Below, piece after piece: positions 10,311 through 18,973 of a stretch of DNA of 64,000 bases. Within the stretch, counting starts at the first letter, position 1, and every line of letters begins with the position of its first letter. The notes under the pieces were generated by a model that had not been told where the DNA came from, ran no database searches, and saw only the letters and a list, made by a program, of their open reading frames with translations. This stretch comes from Deltaproteobacteria bacterium (GTDB lineage Bacteria > Desulfobacterota > Syntrophobacteria > Syntrophobacterales > Syntrophobacteraceae), in the NCBI GenBank assembly GCA_012517315.1, contig JAAYVE010000019.1, forward strand, positions 146,855 to 210,854, in the 5' to 3' direction. A program made the position numbers and the translations under genes.

Positions 10311-11666
10311 TCACATTTCCTCGCCAGACTCCGGCAATCCTCTCACCAGTTCCCTGAAATGATCACCTCGTTCGGTGTAGCTCCCATATTGGTCAAAGGA
10401 GGAGCAAGCGGGTGATAGGAGCACAACATCCCCCTTTTGAGCTTCCGCCACAACCGCTTCAAACGCCTTTCCGAGATCCGGAAAGGCCCGAGTTGGAAGA
10501 TGTGTTTCGAGTTCCTTGCGCATCCTGTCGGCAGCTTCTCCGAACACATACGCCCCTTTGCCCTTATTCCGGAGAGCCCTGCCCAACGGGACATAGGAAC
10601 CCAGTTTGTCCCGGCCCCCTAGAAGGATGTGCACAGGACGCTGGAAGCTTTCCAGTGCCTTCACCACGGCTCCCACGTTCGTGCCCTTTGAATCGTTGTA
10701 GAAGTCGATCCCCTGCCAGGTGCGCACCCATTCCACTCGATGGGGTAAACCGGCAAACGACTGGATAACCCCGGCCATGGCCGAGGGGCCTGCCCCCATC
10801 ACTGCAGAAGCAAGACAGGCAGCCAGGATGTTCTCCTCATTGTGGGCACCCTGAAGTTTGGATCCGGATAGGTCTACCGTGAAAGATCCCAGCCATGGAA
10901 CCTCCAATTCAATGTTCACCCCCTTCAAACGACCATTTGCCGTAACGTCATGCCTACTGTAGAAAAGAAGCCGGCCGGGAACTTCCCCTGACCTGCGGCG
11001 GCAAATGGAATCGTCAAGATTGAGGATTCCAGTGTCTTGGGGACCCTGGCGTGAAAAAAGGGAAAATTTGGAATCGGCATATTGTGAAAAACTTTCGTAC
11101 CGATCCAGGTGATCTTCTGTCACATTGAGCAGGACGCCCACCTCCGGGCGAAAATGGGTCGCCGTGTCCAACTGGAAGCTGCTCACCTCCAACACCAGCA
11201 CATCCGCCTCCCCCCCCTGCAACACCCAACGACTGAGGGGAGTCCCGATGTTGCCCCCGACGAAGACTCTCTTGCCCCAGGCCTTCATTATCTCGCCGAT
11301 CAGAGACGTCGTCGTGGTCTTTCCGTTGGTTCCCGAAACCGCCACAACGGGCGTTCCGACCTGAAGCCAGGCCCAGTCGAGTTCCCCGATGATTTCGATG
11401 CCGCGCGACCTTGCCTCCACAAGCGGTTCCAGGTCCAGCGGAACCCCAGGGCTGACGATGATCTGGTCCACCTCACGGAAGTCCTCCACATGGTGGCCCC
11501 CGAGACGCAGTCGACAACCGCCCCTCTCCAGTTTGTCCAGAGCTCCGTTGAAAGCCTCTCGAGGTCTTAGATCCGTCCCCATCACCACACTGCCTCGCTC
11601 CATGAGAAGCTCGCAGACGGCACGTCCCGACACCCCCAGACCCACGACCAACACGCGACCTCGCAC
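10311..11666 (-). CDS. murD: UDP-N-acetylmuramoylalanine--D-glutamate ligase MurD
   Basis: Mur ligase adding D-Glu. The N-terminal Rossmann motif VLVVGLGVSG, ATP motif GTNGKTTTTS, and C-terminal YNDSKGTN and LLSPACSSFDQY motifs are all present. The reading frame is open back to 11795, but the first 43 residues of that longer form look non-homologous and are encoded by an inverted-repeat region. I therefore prefer GTG 11666 (VRGRVLVVG), which gives 451 aa, the normal MurD length. The ribosome site in front is weak. The preceding gene is murF; mraY, normally in between, is absent. Confidence 0.9.
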   Translation of the reverse strand: MRGRVLVVGLGVSGRAVCELLMERGSVVMGTDLRPREAFNGALDKLERGGCRLRLGGHHVEDFREVDQIIVSPGVPLDLEPLVEARSRGIEIIGELDWAWLQVGTPVVAVSGTNGKTTTTSLIGEIMKAWGKRVFVGGNIGTPLSRWVLQGGEADVLVLEVSSFQLDTATHFRPEVGVLLNVTEDHLDRYESFSQYADSKFSLFSRQGPQDTGILNLDDSICRRRSGEVPGRLLFYSRHDVTANGRLKGVNIELEVPWLGSFTVDLSGSKLQGAHNEENILAACLASAVMGAGPSAMAGVIQSFAGLPHRVEWVRTWQGIDFYNDSKGTNVGAVVKALESFQRPVHILLGGRDKLGSYVPLGRALRNKGKGAYVFGEAADRMRKELETHLPTRAFPDLGKAFEAVVAEAQKGDVVLLSPACSSFDQYGSYTERGDHFRELVRGLPESGEEM

Positions 11667-11674
11667 ATCCCTAT

Positions 11675-11829
11675 CCGAACGCTCAGTGCTGGGTGCCGAC
11701 GGCTGGATCCTGCTCCCGCCCAGAGCAGATCCAGTTTCGCCCCCCCCTATGTGGGGATGCGTATCTTTCCCCTTTACTCGACTCTTTCCTCGCATCCTCG
11801 ATCCTTAGCACCCAGCACTCAGCTTTCGG
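11675..11829. repeat. Inverted repeat pair at the place of the missing mraY
   Basis: Arms 11675-11696 and 11808-11829 are reverse complements at 20 of 22 positions; the core reads GCTSAGTGCTGGGTGC. They enclose 111 bp with no recognised gene and lie between the murF stop (11850) and the proposed murD start (11666). The AGTGCTGGGTGC core resembles dispersed short repeats common in delta-type genomes. It may be a deletion scar or a small non-autonomous element. It falls exactly where mraY stands in a standard dcw cluster. Confidence 0.7.
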
Positions 11830-11849
11830 CACATTCCCAATTGTTGTCC

Positions 11850-13271
11850 TCAGCCGCCATCACCGTGGTGACGTCCTTCGGCATCCATCAGTCCTTCGAC
11901 CACCCTCTCCATGTTCATGGATCTCGACCCCTTCACCAGAACCCACTCTCCCGGGACGATCGTGCCTTGTAGTCGGTTGACGATGTCTTCATGGGTTTCC
12001 CCGTGGAAGCAGGCTCTCTCCGACAGTCCGGACTCCCTGGCTCCTTTTTCGATTTCCCTGGACAGCTCCCCAAAAGTGAAGAGCCGCGCGACTCCCAACG
12101 ATCCTATCTCCTTACCCACCTCCAGGTGAAGGGATCGCGTCTCGGGACCGAGTTCCTTCATATCCCCCAGCACCACCGCCACAGGTTTTCCCTTGCTGGC
12201 GGCGCATATCGTGCGCACCGCTGCGACTACGGAACGGGGATTGGCATTGTAGGTATCATCCACGAGCACTCTGCCACCGGGCAGGACATGCATCTCCATT
12301 CTCTGATGCACAGGCCGGTGAGATGCCAGGCCGGCCTGGATCTGTGCTGAGGGGACCCCCATCCCGAATGCGACCGCAGCGGCGGCGAGGGCATTGTTGA
12401 CCTGATGGAGTCCGAGAACACAAAGTCGGACCCTTATCATCTCCCCACCAACTTGCAGACCAAAAACGCTATGCCCCCCCTCCATCTCCACAGGTCCCAC
12501 CTTGAACACTTCCACCGAGGTGTCATCCATAGAATAGTGCACCGCGCGTATCCCAAGGCACCGAGCAAATCCGGGAAGCCTGGGATCGTCCTGGTTGACC
12601 ACTGCAAGTCCTCCGGCAGCCATCCCCTTCCAAAGCATCCCCTTCTCTGCCAGGATCTGTTCTTCCGATCCCAGACCCTCTAGGTGGGCAGGGTGAATAT
12701 TGGTGATGAGTCCGACGTCTGGTTGAGTGATCTCCACAAGCCGGGACATTTCACCGGGAATGTTTATGCCCATTTCCACCACCGCCACCTCATCATCCGG
12801 TTGAAGGGAGAGAAGGGTGAGAGGTACCCCGATGAGGTTGTTGAAATTACCTTTGTTCTTGAGGACCTTCTTGTCCTGGGAGAGGATGGAGAAGACCATT
12901 TCCTTGGTGCTCGTCTTCCCATTGCTACCCGTGATGCCCACAACGGGAACATGGAGCCTCCTGCGGTGGGTCCCCGCAAGATCGCCCAGGGCGCGAAGCG
13001 TATCCGTAACCTGGATGACCGGAATCTCGGGAGGAAGATCATCAGGGATGGCAAACCGGTCCGCCTGCACGACAACACCGGCAGCCCCCCTTTTTAAGAC
13101 ATCCCCCACGTACGCATGGCCGTCGTGTCGCTCTCCCGGCAGGGCGACGAAAACGGCTCCTGGTTCCAAAGTGCGGCTGTCCGTGGAGAACCCGCCAAAG
13201 ACGGTTCCTTCACCGCCCTGAACCAGACGCCCGCCTGTGGCCTCCAGTACCTGTGAGACTCTCCACTCCAT
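11850..13271 (-). CDS. murF: UDP-MurNAc-tripeptide--D-Ala-D-Ala ligase MurF
   Basis: About 473 aa. Mur ligase that adds the D-Ala-D-Ala dipeptide. ATP-binding GSNGKTSTKEM is at about residue 110; EMGINIPGEM, the INNIHPAHLE-like ITNIHPAHLEGLG segment and VDDTYNANPRS mark the family. I chose ATG 13271 (MEWRVSQVLEATGG), 5 nt after the murE stop, which aligns with family N-termini; an upstream in-frame start at 13307/13310 would overlap murE. Translation is probably coupled to murE. Confidence 0.94.
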   Translation of the reverse strand: MEWRVSQVLEATGGRLVQGGEGTVFGGFSTDSRTLEPGAVFVALPGERHDGHAYVGDVLKRGAAGVVVQADRFAIPDDLPPEIPVIQVTDTLRALGDLAGTHRRRLHVPVVGITGSNGKTSTKEMVFSILSQDKKVLKNKGNFNNLIGVPLTLLSLQPDDEVAVVEMGINIPGEMSRLVEITQPDVGLITNIHPAHLEGLGSEEQILAEKGMLWKGMAAGGLAVVNQDDPRLPGFARCLGIRAVHYSMDDTSVEVFKVGPVEMEGGHSVFGLQVGGEMIRVRLCVLGLHQVNNALAAAAVAFGMGVPSAQIQAGLASHRPVHQRMEMHVLPGGRVLVDDTYNANPRSVVAAVRTICAASKGKPVAVVLGDMKELGPETRSLHLEVGKEIGSLGVARLFTFGELSREIEKGARESGLSERACFHGETHEDIVNRLQGTIVPGEWVLVKGSRSMNMERVVEGLMDAEGRHHGDGG

Positions 13272-13275
13272 GCCT

Positions 13276-14880
13276 TCAGTTCCCAACGGCCTCTCGTTGT
13301 CCGGCATCACCGTGCGTCACAAAATAGTCCCGAACCACCCGCCGGTCGTCGAAGGGCAGGGTATCCCCTCCCACGATCTGGTAGGTCTCGTGGCACTTGC
13401 CACCAATGAAGACCGTATCGCCGGGGCGGGCCCAAGAAAGGGCGATTTCAATTCCCCTCCGCCGGTCGACCTCCACCGTGTAACCTCGGTCCACCGTCTC
13501 CCCTTCATCGGGCGGGCAGTATGCCACCCCCTCATGCACCACACCCGGCTCGATCTCCGCCAAGATGTCTTCCGGTCTTTCCGACCGGGGATTGTCGCTG
13601 GTCAGAATCACCAAGTCTCCAAAACGCGCCGCGACCGCTCCCATGAGGGGCCGCTTGCCCCGATCCCTGTCCCCTCCGCAGCCGAACACCACAATCAGAC
13701 GTCCTCGCGTCATTTCCCGAAGGCAGCCAAGACTCTTTTCCATCGCGTCCGGCGTATGCGCATAATCAACGATCACCTCAAACCCGAATTCCGCGGGGAC
13801 TGGGACACGCTGGAGCCTGCCGTCCACGTGGGAGACGGCCCAAATTCCCTCGGAAATCGACCGCCGGGGCACACCCAGGCCGATGGCGGCAGTAACTGCA
13901 CCGAGCACGTTGTAAAGGTTCAAACGCCCCAATAGAGTCGACCGAATCCTCATGCCACCGGCCGCCCCTGCAAGGGTTGCCCGAATACCGTCTCCCCTCA
14001 ATTCCAGCTCCTTCACCCAGACGGTTGCATTCTCATCTGCAACGGAATAACTCCACAAGTGAGAAGGAATTCCAGAGGCCAAACGCCGTCCGTAGGCGTC
14101 GTCCAGATTGATGACGCTCAAGCCACTTTTGCCACGGCCTTGGAGACACTCCCTGTACATACGCCCCTTGCACTCGAAATACGCCTCCATGCTGCCATGG
14201 AAATCCAGGTGATCCTGCGAGAGATTCGTAAAGATCGCCGCATCGAAAGCACAGTCCGAGACCCTCCCCAAGGCCAGGGCGTGTGAGGATACCTCCATCG
14301 CCACATGGGTCACCCCGTCGTCGATCATCTCTCGCAGCAATCTCTGCAAATCCAGCGACTCCGGGGTTGTCATGGGAGCTTTGCGCTCCCGGTCACCCCA
14401 GCGGTATGCCAAGGTTCCCACCACCCCCGACCGGTAACCGGCACTCCTAAAAATACTCTCCAGCAAGAGCGCCGTTGTGGTCTTCCCATTGGTTCCTGTT
14501 ACCCCTGCAAGGATGAGTTCTCTTGAGGGATGCTCATAAAAATTCGCTGAGATGGCGGAGAGGGCGATGCGGCTGTCGGCGACACGGATTGTGGTTGTCA
14601 GGCCGTATGACTCCACGGAATTCTCCGTCACCACTGCAACCGCCCCCCGGCGGAGTGCCTCCTGGACGTAAAGATTCCCGTCTGCTTTTGTGCCGGCGAT
14701 GGCTACGAAGAGATCCCCCTCCTGAACCCGGCGACTGTCATGGGCAACCCCTTGAATGACCAGCCGGGGATCCCCCCGAAACGCCATCACATCCAATCCT
14801 TTCAACAGCTCTTCCAGGTGCTTGGCCAAGTTTCGCGCCCCTTCACAACTCCACAAGGAGATACTTACGGGATGACGCAC
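13276..14880 (-). CDS. murE: UDP-MurNAc-L-alanyl-D-glutamate--2,6-diaminopimelate ligase MurE
   Basis: Up to 534 aa. ATP motif GTNGKTTTAL is present, and the C-terminal specificity motif is SDNPR, which selects meso-diaminopimelate rather than lysine; the wall is therefore predicted to be of the A1-gamma type. The N-terminus as drawn starts at GTG 14880 and carries about 17 non-conserved residues. A TTG at 14829 has AAGGGG 9 nt upstream and begins LAKHLEELLKG, closer to family starts. It follows ftsI by 12 bp. Confidence 0.94.
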   Translation of the reverse strand: MRHPVSISLWSCEGARNLAKHLEELLKGLDVMAFRGDPRLVIQGVAHDSRRVQEGDLFVAIAGTKADGNLYVQEALRRGAVAVVTENSVESYGLTTTIRVADSRIALSAISANFYEHPSRELILAGVTGTNGKTTTALLLESIFRSAGYRSGVVGTLAYRWGDRERKAPMTTPESLDLQRLLREMIDDGVTHVAMEVSSHALALGRVSDCAFDAAIFTNLSQDHLDFHGSMEAYFECKGRMYRECLQGRGKSGLSVINLDDAYGRRLASGIPSHLWSYSVADENATVWVKELELRGDGIRATLAGAAGGMRIRSTLLGRLNLYNVLGAVTAAIGLGVPRRSISEGIWAVSHVDGRLQRVPVPAEFGFEVIVDYAHTPDAMEKSLGCLREMTRGRLIVVFGCGGDRDRGKRPLMGAVAARFGDLVILTSDNPRSERPEDILAEIEPGVVHEGVAYCPPDEGETVDRGYTVEVDRRRGIEIALSWARPGDTVFIGGKCHETYQIVGGDTLPFDDRRVVRDYFVTHGDAGQREAVGN

Positions 14881-14892
14881 AGGGGTTCACCA

Positions 14893-16893
14893 TCACATGC
14901 GTCCTCTCTCGGCAACTGCATTCAATACCAGTTCCACTCCTTCCTTTGGTGAAGGTCCCACCGAAGAAAGGCCCGCCGCCTGAGAGGGTCCAGCCGCCCT
15001 CTGCCCCCTCATGGCACCCACTGAACCCCCACCTGTCTGCACCACGGATTTTGGGTTTCTCTCCCGAACCTCCCGAGGAAGACTACCTGGCAGGGTTGTG
15101 TTGAGTTTCGCCTCGGTCGGCTTCTTGCCTCCCTTGGGGTCAGCCTTGACCAGACGTGGCTTTGGAGAGGGCTTGATCTCTTTCAAAGACGGCGGAATTC
15201 CTAGATAAGGCAGGACCTTGGCAGCAATATCTCGGAAGACGGGCCCGGCAACGACACCACCATAGATCGCCCCGTGGGGGTCATGGACGACGACGGTCAT
15301 GACCAGCCGTGGCTTGTCCGCCGGGATGAAACCGGTGAAAATGGATGTGTATCGGTTGGCAGCGTAATGCCTTGTTTCCGGATCCAGGACCTGAGCTGTC
15401 CCTGTCTTGCCAGCTGCGGTATACCCTTCGGGAGCCGCCTTGACTCCCGTTCCTCCCTCTTCGGTCACAGCCCGCATCATATCACGCATTTGCCGGGCCG
15501 TCTTCTCCTGAATCACCCTGCGCAGTGCCTGGGATTCGTATTTGCGCACCGAATGCCCAGCCGCATTCACGATATCCTTGGCAATCAAGGGCGGGGTATA
15601 AACACCGCCGTTGGCGATGGTGGCGATTCCCATGGTGAGCTGCAGTGCAGTGACACCAATGCTCTGTCCAAAGCCTGTTGTCGCCAGATCGATGGGACGC
15701 CATTTCTTTACGGGTCTCAGAATTCCAGCCACTTCCCCGGGAAGGGAAATCCCCGTCTCCGCACCGAAGCCAAATCCCCTTATGTACTGGTAGTATCGTT
15801 CCTTTCCCAGTTGAAAGGCGATCTTGCTCGCTGCGATGTTGCTCGAATACTTCACGACCTCCGAAATGGTGAGCCAACCGTAGGGGTGTACATCATTGAT
15901 CGTGTGACCCGCAAGGCTGCACTTGCCGTTCTCACAGAAAATGCGATCTCGCTCTTTGACAACGCCTTCATTCAAAGCACTTCCTACAAGAAACACCTTG
16001 AACGTGGAGCCGGGCTCGAAAGTGTCTGTTATGGTCCTGTTGCGCCACCCCTCTGGGTTCTTCTTATCACCGAGGTTTGGGTCGAAAAATGGCCAATTGG
16101 CCATGGCGAGCACTTCCGATGTGCCAGCGTCCAGGACAACGACCTCCGCAGCCCTCGCACGGTACTTGATCGCGGCTTTTTCCAACTCCTTTTCCGCCGT
16201 GTACTGAATGAAGGCGTCGAGTGTCAAACGGACTCCGTAACTCTCTCTCGCCTCAGGGATCGGGTCATTGCCGAGCCACAGCGTCTTCTTGACCCCGTCC
16301 CGCAACTGCCCTACCGTTGTGGAATTCTCTCTCAGAACCTCATCAAAAGCCTTCTCCACCCCTTCCAAGCCGGCTCCGTCCATGCCCACGAAACCCAAAA
16401 CCTGACCAGCAACTTGGCGGTACGGATAAAACCTCTTGTATTCGTCCACTAAATTCAGACCGCGGTACCTGAGCCCCTCCACCGCCGCTGCCTGCTGGTC
16501 TGTGAGGTGACGCTTCAACCATACAAAGTGGCGGTTGCACGCCAGCTTTCGATCCATCAACCATGTGGGTTCTTCTAGGATAGCGGCCAGCAGGCTAGCG
16601 GTCCTTTTGGGGTTTTCGATCAACTCGCAGTCGGCGAAAAGTGACCTCTGGGGGACCGAGTAGGAAAGCAGGCGTCCATGGCGGTCAAAAACAGAACCGC
16701 GCATCGTGGGAATCTTCAGTGTCGTTTCCGCCTGCCCCCTCGCTCTGTCCAACCATACGGCGTGCTGGAGAACCTGCAGGTGGAAGGATTTGCAAAGGAC
16801 CAGACAAAAACCAGCAAAAATCAACATGTTTATGAGGAAGTGACACGACCTGTAACGGGCGGTGAAGAACCTCCCCCTTTTGCGCCTTTCCAC
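14893..16893 (-). CDS. ftsI: Penicillin-binding protein FtsI (PBP3), septal transpeptidase
   Basis: 666 aa. Class B PBP: short basic N-terminus, one transmembrane anchor (about residues 18-38), PBP dimer domain, then transpeptidase with SxxK as STFK near residue 297, SSN near 349 and KTGTAQ near 496. The last about 100 residues form a Pro/Lys/Ser-rich tail (KPSPKPRLVKADPKGGKK) that ends in a fragment resembling the close of a PASTA domain, but no full PASTA repeat is visible. It partners with FtsW in the septum. It sits 26 bp after ftsL. Confidence 0.95.
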   Translation of the reverse strand: MERRKRGRFFTARYRSCHFLINMLIFAGFCLVLCKSFHLQVLQHAVWLDRARGQAETTLKIPTMRGSVFDRHGRLLSYSVPQRSLFADCELIENPKRTASLLAAILEEPTWLMDRKLACNRHFVWLKRHLTDQQAAAVEGLRYRGLNLVDEYKRFYPYRQVAGQVLGFVGMDGAGLEGVEKAFDEVLRENSTTVGQLRDGVKKTLWLGNDPIPEARESYGVRLTLDAFIQYTAEKELEKAAIKYRARAAEVVVLDAGTSEVLAMANWPFFDPNLGDKKNPEGWRNRTITDTFEPGSTFKVFLVGSALNEGVVKERDRIFCENGKCSLAGHTINDVHPYGWLTISEVVKYSSNIAASKIAFQLGKERYYQYIRGFGFGAETGISLPGEVAGILRPVKKWRPIDLATTGFGQSIGVTALQLTMGIATIANGGVYTPPLIAKDIVNAAGHSVRKYESQALRRVIQEKTARQMRDMMRAVTEEGGTGVKAAPEGYTAAGKTGTAQVLDPETRHYAANRYTSIFTGFIPADKPRLVMTVVVHDPHGAIYGGVVAGPVFRDIAAKVLPYLGIPPSLKEIKPSPKPRLVKADPKGGKKPTEAKLNTTLPGSLPREVRERNPKSVVQTGGGSVGAMRGQRAAGPSQAAGLSSVGPSPKEGVELVLNAVAERGRM

Positions 16894-16918
16894 CAGCAGC
16901 CCCTTTTCTCCGGTTGTC

Positions 16919-17248
16919 TCAGCGCACGACGATCTTCTGCTCCGGCTTCACCGGAGCCAGCCCGAATTCCCTGCTGCCTAACTCCTCCAGCAACGAAGGT
17001 TCCTGAAAACGGCTCAACTCCAGGCGCAGCTTCCTCTGGACCACCAACAACTGTTCGTGTTTCTCGTAAAGCCTGGAGAGGCGGTAACCTTCCTGCACCT
17101 GTTGCACATAGAGCCAAATGTGGAGAATGGAACCGGCCACAAAGACCGACCCCAAAGAGACCGCAAGGAACATCCATTTCACGAGGGGATTTCCGCCAGC
17201 CTTCCTGCCTCGTCCCTTGAAATCATTTGCGGTCTTCAGCTTCTCCAT
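16919..17248 (-). CDS. ftsL: Cell division protein FtsL
   Basis: 109 aa bitopic protein: basic N-terminus (KGRGRKAGG), a transmembrane helix at about residues 24-47, then a heptad-like coiled coil (VQQVQEGYRLSRLYEKHEQL). FtsL pairs with FtsB and FtsQ to activate FtsWI. Sequence identity across the family is low, so the assignment rests on size, topology and position between rsmH and ftsI. It overlaps the end of rsmH by 26 nt. Confidence 0.88.
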   Translation of the reverse strand: MEKLKTANDFKGRGRKAGGNPLVKWMFLAVSLGSVFVAGSILHIWLYVQQVQEGYRLSRLYEKHEQLLVVQRKLRLELSRFQEPSLLEELGSREFGLAPVKPEQKIVVR

Positions 17249-18191
17249 GCTTCTCCACGCCCCGCAATCTCGCGCTCCGAGATCTGGGGTTGGCTGCCAC
17301 TTCCTCCTGACTCGGCCTGAGCGCCTTCTTCGTGAGCAGTTTCACCATGGGTGTCCCCCCGCACGTACAGACGGGTTCACGGGGAGAACACCTGCACCGC
17401 TTGGCCCAGACCCTGAAATGCTCCTTCACCATCCGATCCTCCAGGGAATGGAAAGCGACGATGCAAAGCCTGCCCCCCGGTTTCAATACGGCCAGCACCG
17501 ATCCAAGAAAAACCCTCAACTCCTCCAGTTCCTGATTCACTGCAATCCGCAGCGCCTGGAAAGTCCTCGTGGCCGGATGAATCCGCTTAGCCTCCCTTGT
17601 CTTAGGCACCACCGCCGCAATCAAGTCCGCCAGTTCCCCTGTCCCCGAAAAAGCCCTGACGCTTCTCCGGGCAACGATGGCCCGCACGATCCGCTTGGCC
17701 CACCGCTCCTCGCCGAGAGCAGCCACCGTGCGGACCAACTCCTTTTCCGAGAGGCTGTTCACCAGATCCGCAGCTGTCCTCAATCCACCCCGGTTCATCC
17801 TCATGTCCAGGGGTCCGTCCTGCAAGAAGCTGAACCCCCTTGAAGGATCTTCCAGTTGATGGCTGGAAACGCCAAGGTCCAAAACCACTCCATCCACTCC
17901 TTCAATCCCCAACTCCTTCAAGACCTTGGGCAACTCGGCATAGCTGGCCCGCCTGATGGTCAAGCGGTCCAGATCGTCCCGAAATCTCGTCTTCGCTCTC
18001 TGAATGGCATCCTCATCCCAATCGAGACCGATCAACCTTCCTTCGGGACCAATTTCCCCGAGAATGCGTTCCGCATATCCTCCCCCCCCCAACGTGCCAT
18101 CCACATACACGCCCCCCGCCCGGCAACCGAGCAAGCGCATTGCGGCCTCGAGCATCACCGGAGTGTGGAGAAGCGTTTGCGGGCTCTTCAT
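17223..18191 (-). CDS. rsmH: 16S rRNA (cytosine1402-N4)-methyltransferase RsmH (MraW)
   Basis: 322 aa from ATG 18191 (MKSPQTLLHTPVML), which has AGGGG upstream and overlaps the mraZ stop region. It methylates N4 of C1402 in 16S rRNA using SAM. Family motifs: HTPVMLEAA, DGTLGGGGYAE (SAM binding), GLDWDED, DLGVSSHQLEDPSRGFSF, and RMNRGG. A longer reading to 18239 adds 16 non-conserved residues overlapping mraZ and is unlikely. Confidence 0.95.
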   Translation of the reverse strand: MKSPQTLLHTPVMLEAAMRLLGCRAGGVYVDGTLGGGGYAERILGEIGPEGRLIGLDWDEDAIQRAKTRFRDDLDRLTIRRASYAELPKVLKELGIEGVDGVVLDLGVSSHQLEDPSRGFSFLQDGPLDMRMNRGGLRTAADLVNSLSEKELVRTVAALGEERWAKRIVRAIVARRSVRAFSGTGELADLIAAVVPKTREAKRIHPATRTFQALRIAVNQELEELRVFLGSVLAVLKPGGRLCIVAFHSLEDRMVKEHFRVWAKRCRCSPREPVCTCGGTPMVKLLTKKALRPSQEEVAANPRSRSARLRGVEKHGEAEDRK

Positions 18192-18198
18192 GGATCCC

Positions 18199-18663
18199 CT
18201 ACAGTCCCACGATGGCCATTTTCTCCATGATCTGCTCATGCTGATCGGAAGCCCGTTTCAACTCTTCATCCCAAGCTCCGCGATCCCATATCTCGAAACT
18301 GTTGAGGAGACCGGCCAAGACCACCTCCTGGCCGATGCCGGCTCGATCCCGGAGAAGCTGTGGAATCAGGATCCTTCCGTGATTGTCACACTGGCAGAGT
18401 TCGGCACTGGACACGAAATAGCGCATGAACGCCCGCTGCTGCGGATCCACAGGTGAAAAATTCTCCACCTTGCTCTCGATCCGCTCTTCCCAGATCGCTT
18501 TGGGGTAAGCCACCAAGCACTTACCCAGAATGGTGATCATCAGGGTGTCGGAATAGTGTTCCTGGAGGACTTCGCGAAACTTGTTGGGAATTCTGAGGCG
18601 CCCCTTTGTATCCAGCCTGCTGACCGTCTGGCCTCTGAAGTATGGTTTTCCAGAATTTCCCAC
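18199..18663 (-). CDS. mraZ: Transcriptional regulator MraZ
   Basis: 154 aa, two tandem SpoVT/AbrB-like swapped-hairpin domains; the first carries SRLDTKGRLRIPNKFRE, the second CDNHGRILIPQLLRD. MraZ forms ring oligomers and represses its own dcw operon through direct repeats in front of the gene. The start is GTG 18663, which itself lies inside the last repeat of the operator. It is the first gene of the cluster. Confidence 0.95.
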   Translation of the reverse strand: MGNSGKPYFRGQTVSRLDTKGRLRIPNKFREVLQEHYSDTLMITILGKCLVAYPKAIWEERIESKVENFSPVDPQQRAFMRYFVSSAELCQCDNHGRILIPQLLRDRAGIGQEVVLAGLLNSFEIWDRGAWDEELKRASDQHEQIMEKMAIVGL

Positions 18664-18693
18664 ATTAGCCCCCTAATTACCACTTCCTCCCAC
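18659..18693 (-). promoter_or_regulatory. MraZ operator: four GTGGG-type repeats with 10-bp period
   Basis: Reading the minus strand, GTGGG, GTGGT, GGGGG and GTGGG occur at 18693, 18683, 18673 and 18663 (5' ends), each separated by exactly 5 nt. Known MraZ boxes are GTGGG/TGGGN direct repeats with 5-nt spacers. The last repeat contains the GTG start codon of mraZ, so a bound MraZ ring would cover both transcription start and translation start. Confidence 0.85.
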
Positions 18694-18701
18694 TGAAACC
18701 C

Positions 18702-18730
18702 TATTTAGCTTTGAAAAACGTCAATGTCAA
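18702..18730 (-). promoter_or_regulatory. Sigma70-like promoter of the dcw cluster
   Basis: On the minus strand TTGACA (18725-18730) and TAAATA (18702-18707) are spaced by 17 nt. Initiation would fall at about 18694-18696, at the edge of the MraZ repeats, which fits repression by occlusion. Confidence 0.7.
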
Positions 18731-18973
18731 ATTCAAATCCTCATTATTTTCAAGAAACTCACAAAAAAAAACCACGTCGGAGCGGGTCGTGGGCGGGATT
18801 GGATGTAGTCCGGGAATCAAATCCTCCGACCGGCCTGTGGTTTTGATAATCCAAAATTGATCAGAAGACGGGGGTAACGATCACCGAAAATTGACCATCT
18901 TGAGGGGGAGTCCTCCTGGTAGAGTGGCTCGCTTTTTTCGAGCAACCACAGTGTAGGGAAAGGAGTGCTCAAG

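Noticed and set aside
11666..11795. 43-residue N-terminal extension of MurD
   Set aside because: It is encoded by an inverted-repeat region and precedes the canonical Rossmann start; MurD of normal length starts at 11666.
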